A DNA stretch of 16,602 bases. Source: JAWPNA01 sp045402695 (GTDB lineage Bacteria; Acidobacteriota; Polarisedimenticolia; JACPZX01; DASXTC01). This document shows positions 15,997 to 16,602 of this stretch, in pieces (within the stretch, counting starts at the first letter, position 1; every line of letters starts with the position of its first letter). Below the pieces are notes generated by a model, which searched no databases, had not been told where the DNA came from, and worked only from the letters and a program-made list of their open reading frames with translations. The stretch lies in assembly GCA_045402695.1 (NCBI GenBank), contig JAWPNA010000096.1, positions 1-16,602 on the forward strand, given 5' to 3'. The translations under genes were made by a program, and so were the position numbers.

Positions 15997-16602
15997 GCGG
16001 ACCTCTCTTCCGTGAAGGTGTCCCACTCGAAGCACTGGGGGCATCGCCAGACGTACTCCATGGAGCGGTAGCGGCACATGGAGCAGATGAAGGGATCCGC
16101 GAACTCGTTGACTCCGCGCGACAGGTTCAGATACTCCTGGATGTTGCGCCGGTCGACCCGGTTTTCCAGCATCAGCTTCCACAGCTCCTGCTGCACGGTG
16201 AGCGACTGGGGGTGGATGCGGGCCGCCTCCAGCAGGGATCGGTAGGCCGCCTGGTAGTCGCTGCGGCCGATATCGAGCCGCGCCAGCAGGACGCGCACAC
16301 GCCAGTCGGCAGCGTCGCGTTCGGCCACCCTGCGGCACAAATCCCGGATCGTCTCGCCCATCTCCAGCTCGCGGTAGGTGTTCTCCAGCCGATCGAATAC
16401 GAGGTGAAGATGCCGGGGCTCCAGATCCACCACGCGCTCCCAGTGCTCCACGGCCTTCTTCAGCTTGCCTTCCTTGTAATAGATGTCGCCGAGGAAGATA
16501 TGTGCCGGATAGACGCGGTCGTCAACCGCAATGGCCCGCTGGAAATTCCTGAGGGCGAGCCGGTCATTGCCCTGGCGCAGGTGCTCCCGACCGATCTCGT
16601 TG
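15987..16602 (-). CDS. lapB: LapB/YciM-like TPR protein with rubredoxin-type C-terminus (5' end outside window)
   Basis: The frame is open to the right edge, and 204 residues of the C-terminal part are visible. They are TPR-like helical pairs (for example DRLALRNFQRAIAVDD, then KLKKAVEHWERVVDLEP). The end is a metal-binding knuckle with C-S-M-C and C-P-Q-C about 15 residues apart, followed by W-D-T-F. TPRs followed by a rubredoxin-like four-Cys module is the layout of LapB (YciM), an inner-membrane adaptor that, in E. coli, tunes LPS synthesis by delivering LpxC to FtsH. The N-terminal membrane anchor expected for LapB lies outside the window and cannot be checked, so other TPR/zinc-ribbon proteins remain possible. 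The stop TAA at 15989-15987 overlaps the next gene. Confidence 0.75.
   Translation of the reverse strand, partial: NEIGREHLRQGNDRLALRNFQRAIAVDDRVYPAHIFLGDIYYKEGKLKKAVEHWERVVDLEPRHLHLVFDRLENTYRELEMGETIRDLCRRVAERDAADWRVRVLLARLDIGRSDYQAAYRSLLEAARIHPQSLTVQQELWKLMLENRVDRRNIQEYLNLSRGVNEFADPFICSMCRYRSMEYVWRCPQCFEWDTFTEERSAWQ

Overview
The window is GC-rich bacterial DNA, and every gene I can support lies on the minus strand, so transcription runs from high to low coordinates. It holds eleven genes: nine complete and one cut at each edge. I see no mobile element, CRISPR array, tRNA or rRNA. A LapB-like TPR/rubredoxin protein, a periplasmic-type HtrA protease and a secreted M1 peptidase suggest a Gram-negative-type organism. 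The gene style (sigma54 regulator with fad genes, DUF4388, secreted M1 peptidase, GatB) would fit Acidobacteriota or a deltaproteobacterial lineage, but that is inference and nothing here fixes the taxon.

Layout in transcription order. (1) 16602-15238: the 3' part of a LapB-like protein with TPR helices and a C-terminal CXXC...CXXC knuckle, overlapping by 10 bp a DUF4388 (PATAN-type) protein that starts with GTG. (2) 15237-13294: an apparently monocistronic htrA/degP unit, with a good sigma70-type promoter upstream (TTGACG, 17 bp, TAATTT) and a rho-independent terminator downstream. (3) 13229-4447: a tightly packed six-gene cluster. It contains a sigma54-dependent response regulator, a long-chain acyl-CoA ligase, a thiolase, a FadB/FadJ-type hydratase/dehydrogenase, a thioredoxin-type ArsC (low-molecular-weight phosphatase fold) and a long acyl-CoA dehydrogenase. 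Junctions are ATGA, +2 bp, GTGA, ATGA and +12 bp, so this reads as one translationally coupled operon. (4) 4304-1: a secreted M1-family zinc peptidase without the canonical GxMEN motif, then gatB 16 bp later. A possible next gene starts with TTG inside the gatB stop and runs off the left edge.

How the genes work together. The fad genes cover a full turn of fatty-acid beta-oxidation: the ligase makes acyl-CoA, the dehydrogenase makes enoyl-CoA, the bifunctional protein hydrates and oxidises it, and the thiolase releases acetyl-CoA. The regulator at the head of the operon is the natural candidate to control it, but its sensor kinase is not here and I found no sigma54 promoter in the intergenic spaces. 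Electron-transfer flavoprotein genes for the dehydrogenase, and gatA/gatC for GatB, are also absent. The most unusual point is the ArsC-type enzyme locked into the middle of the beta-oxidation operon with all its catalytic residues intact and no ars genes around it.
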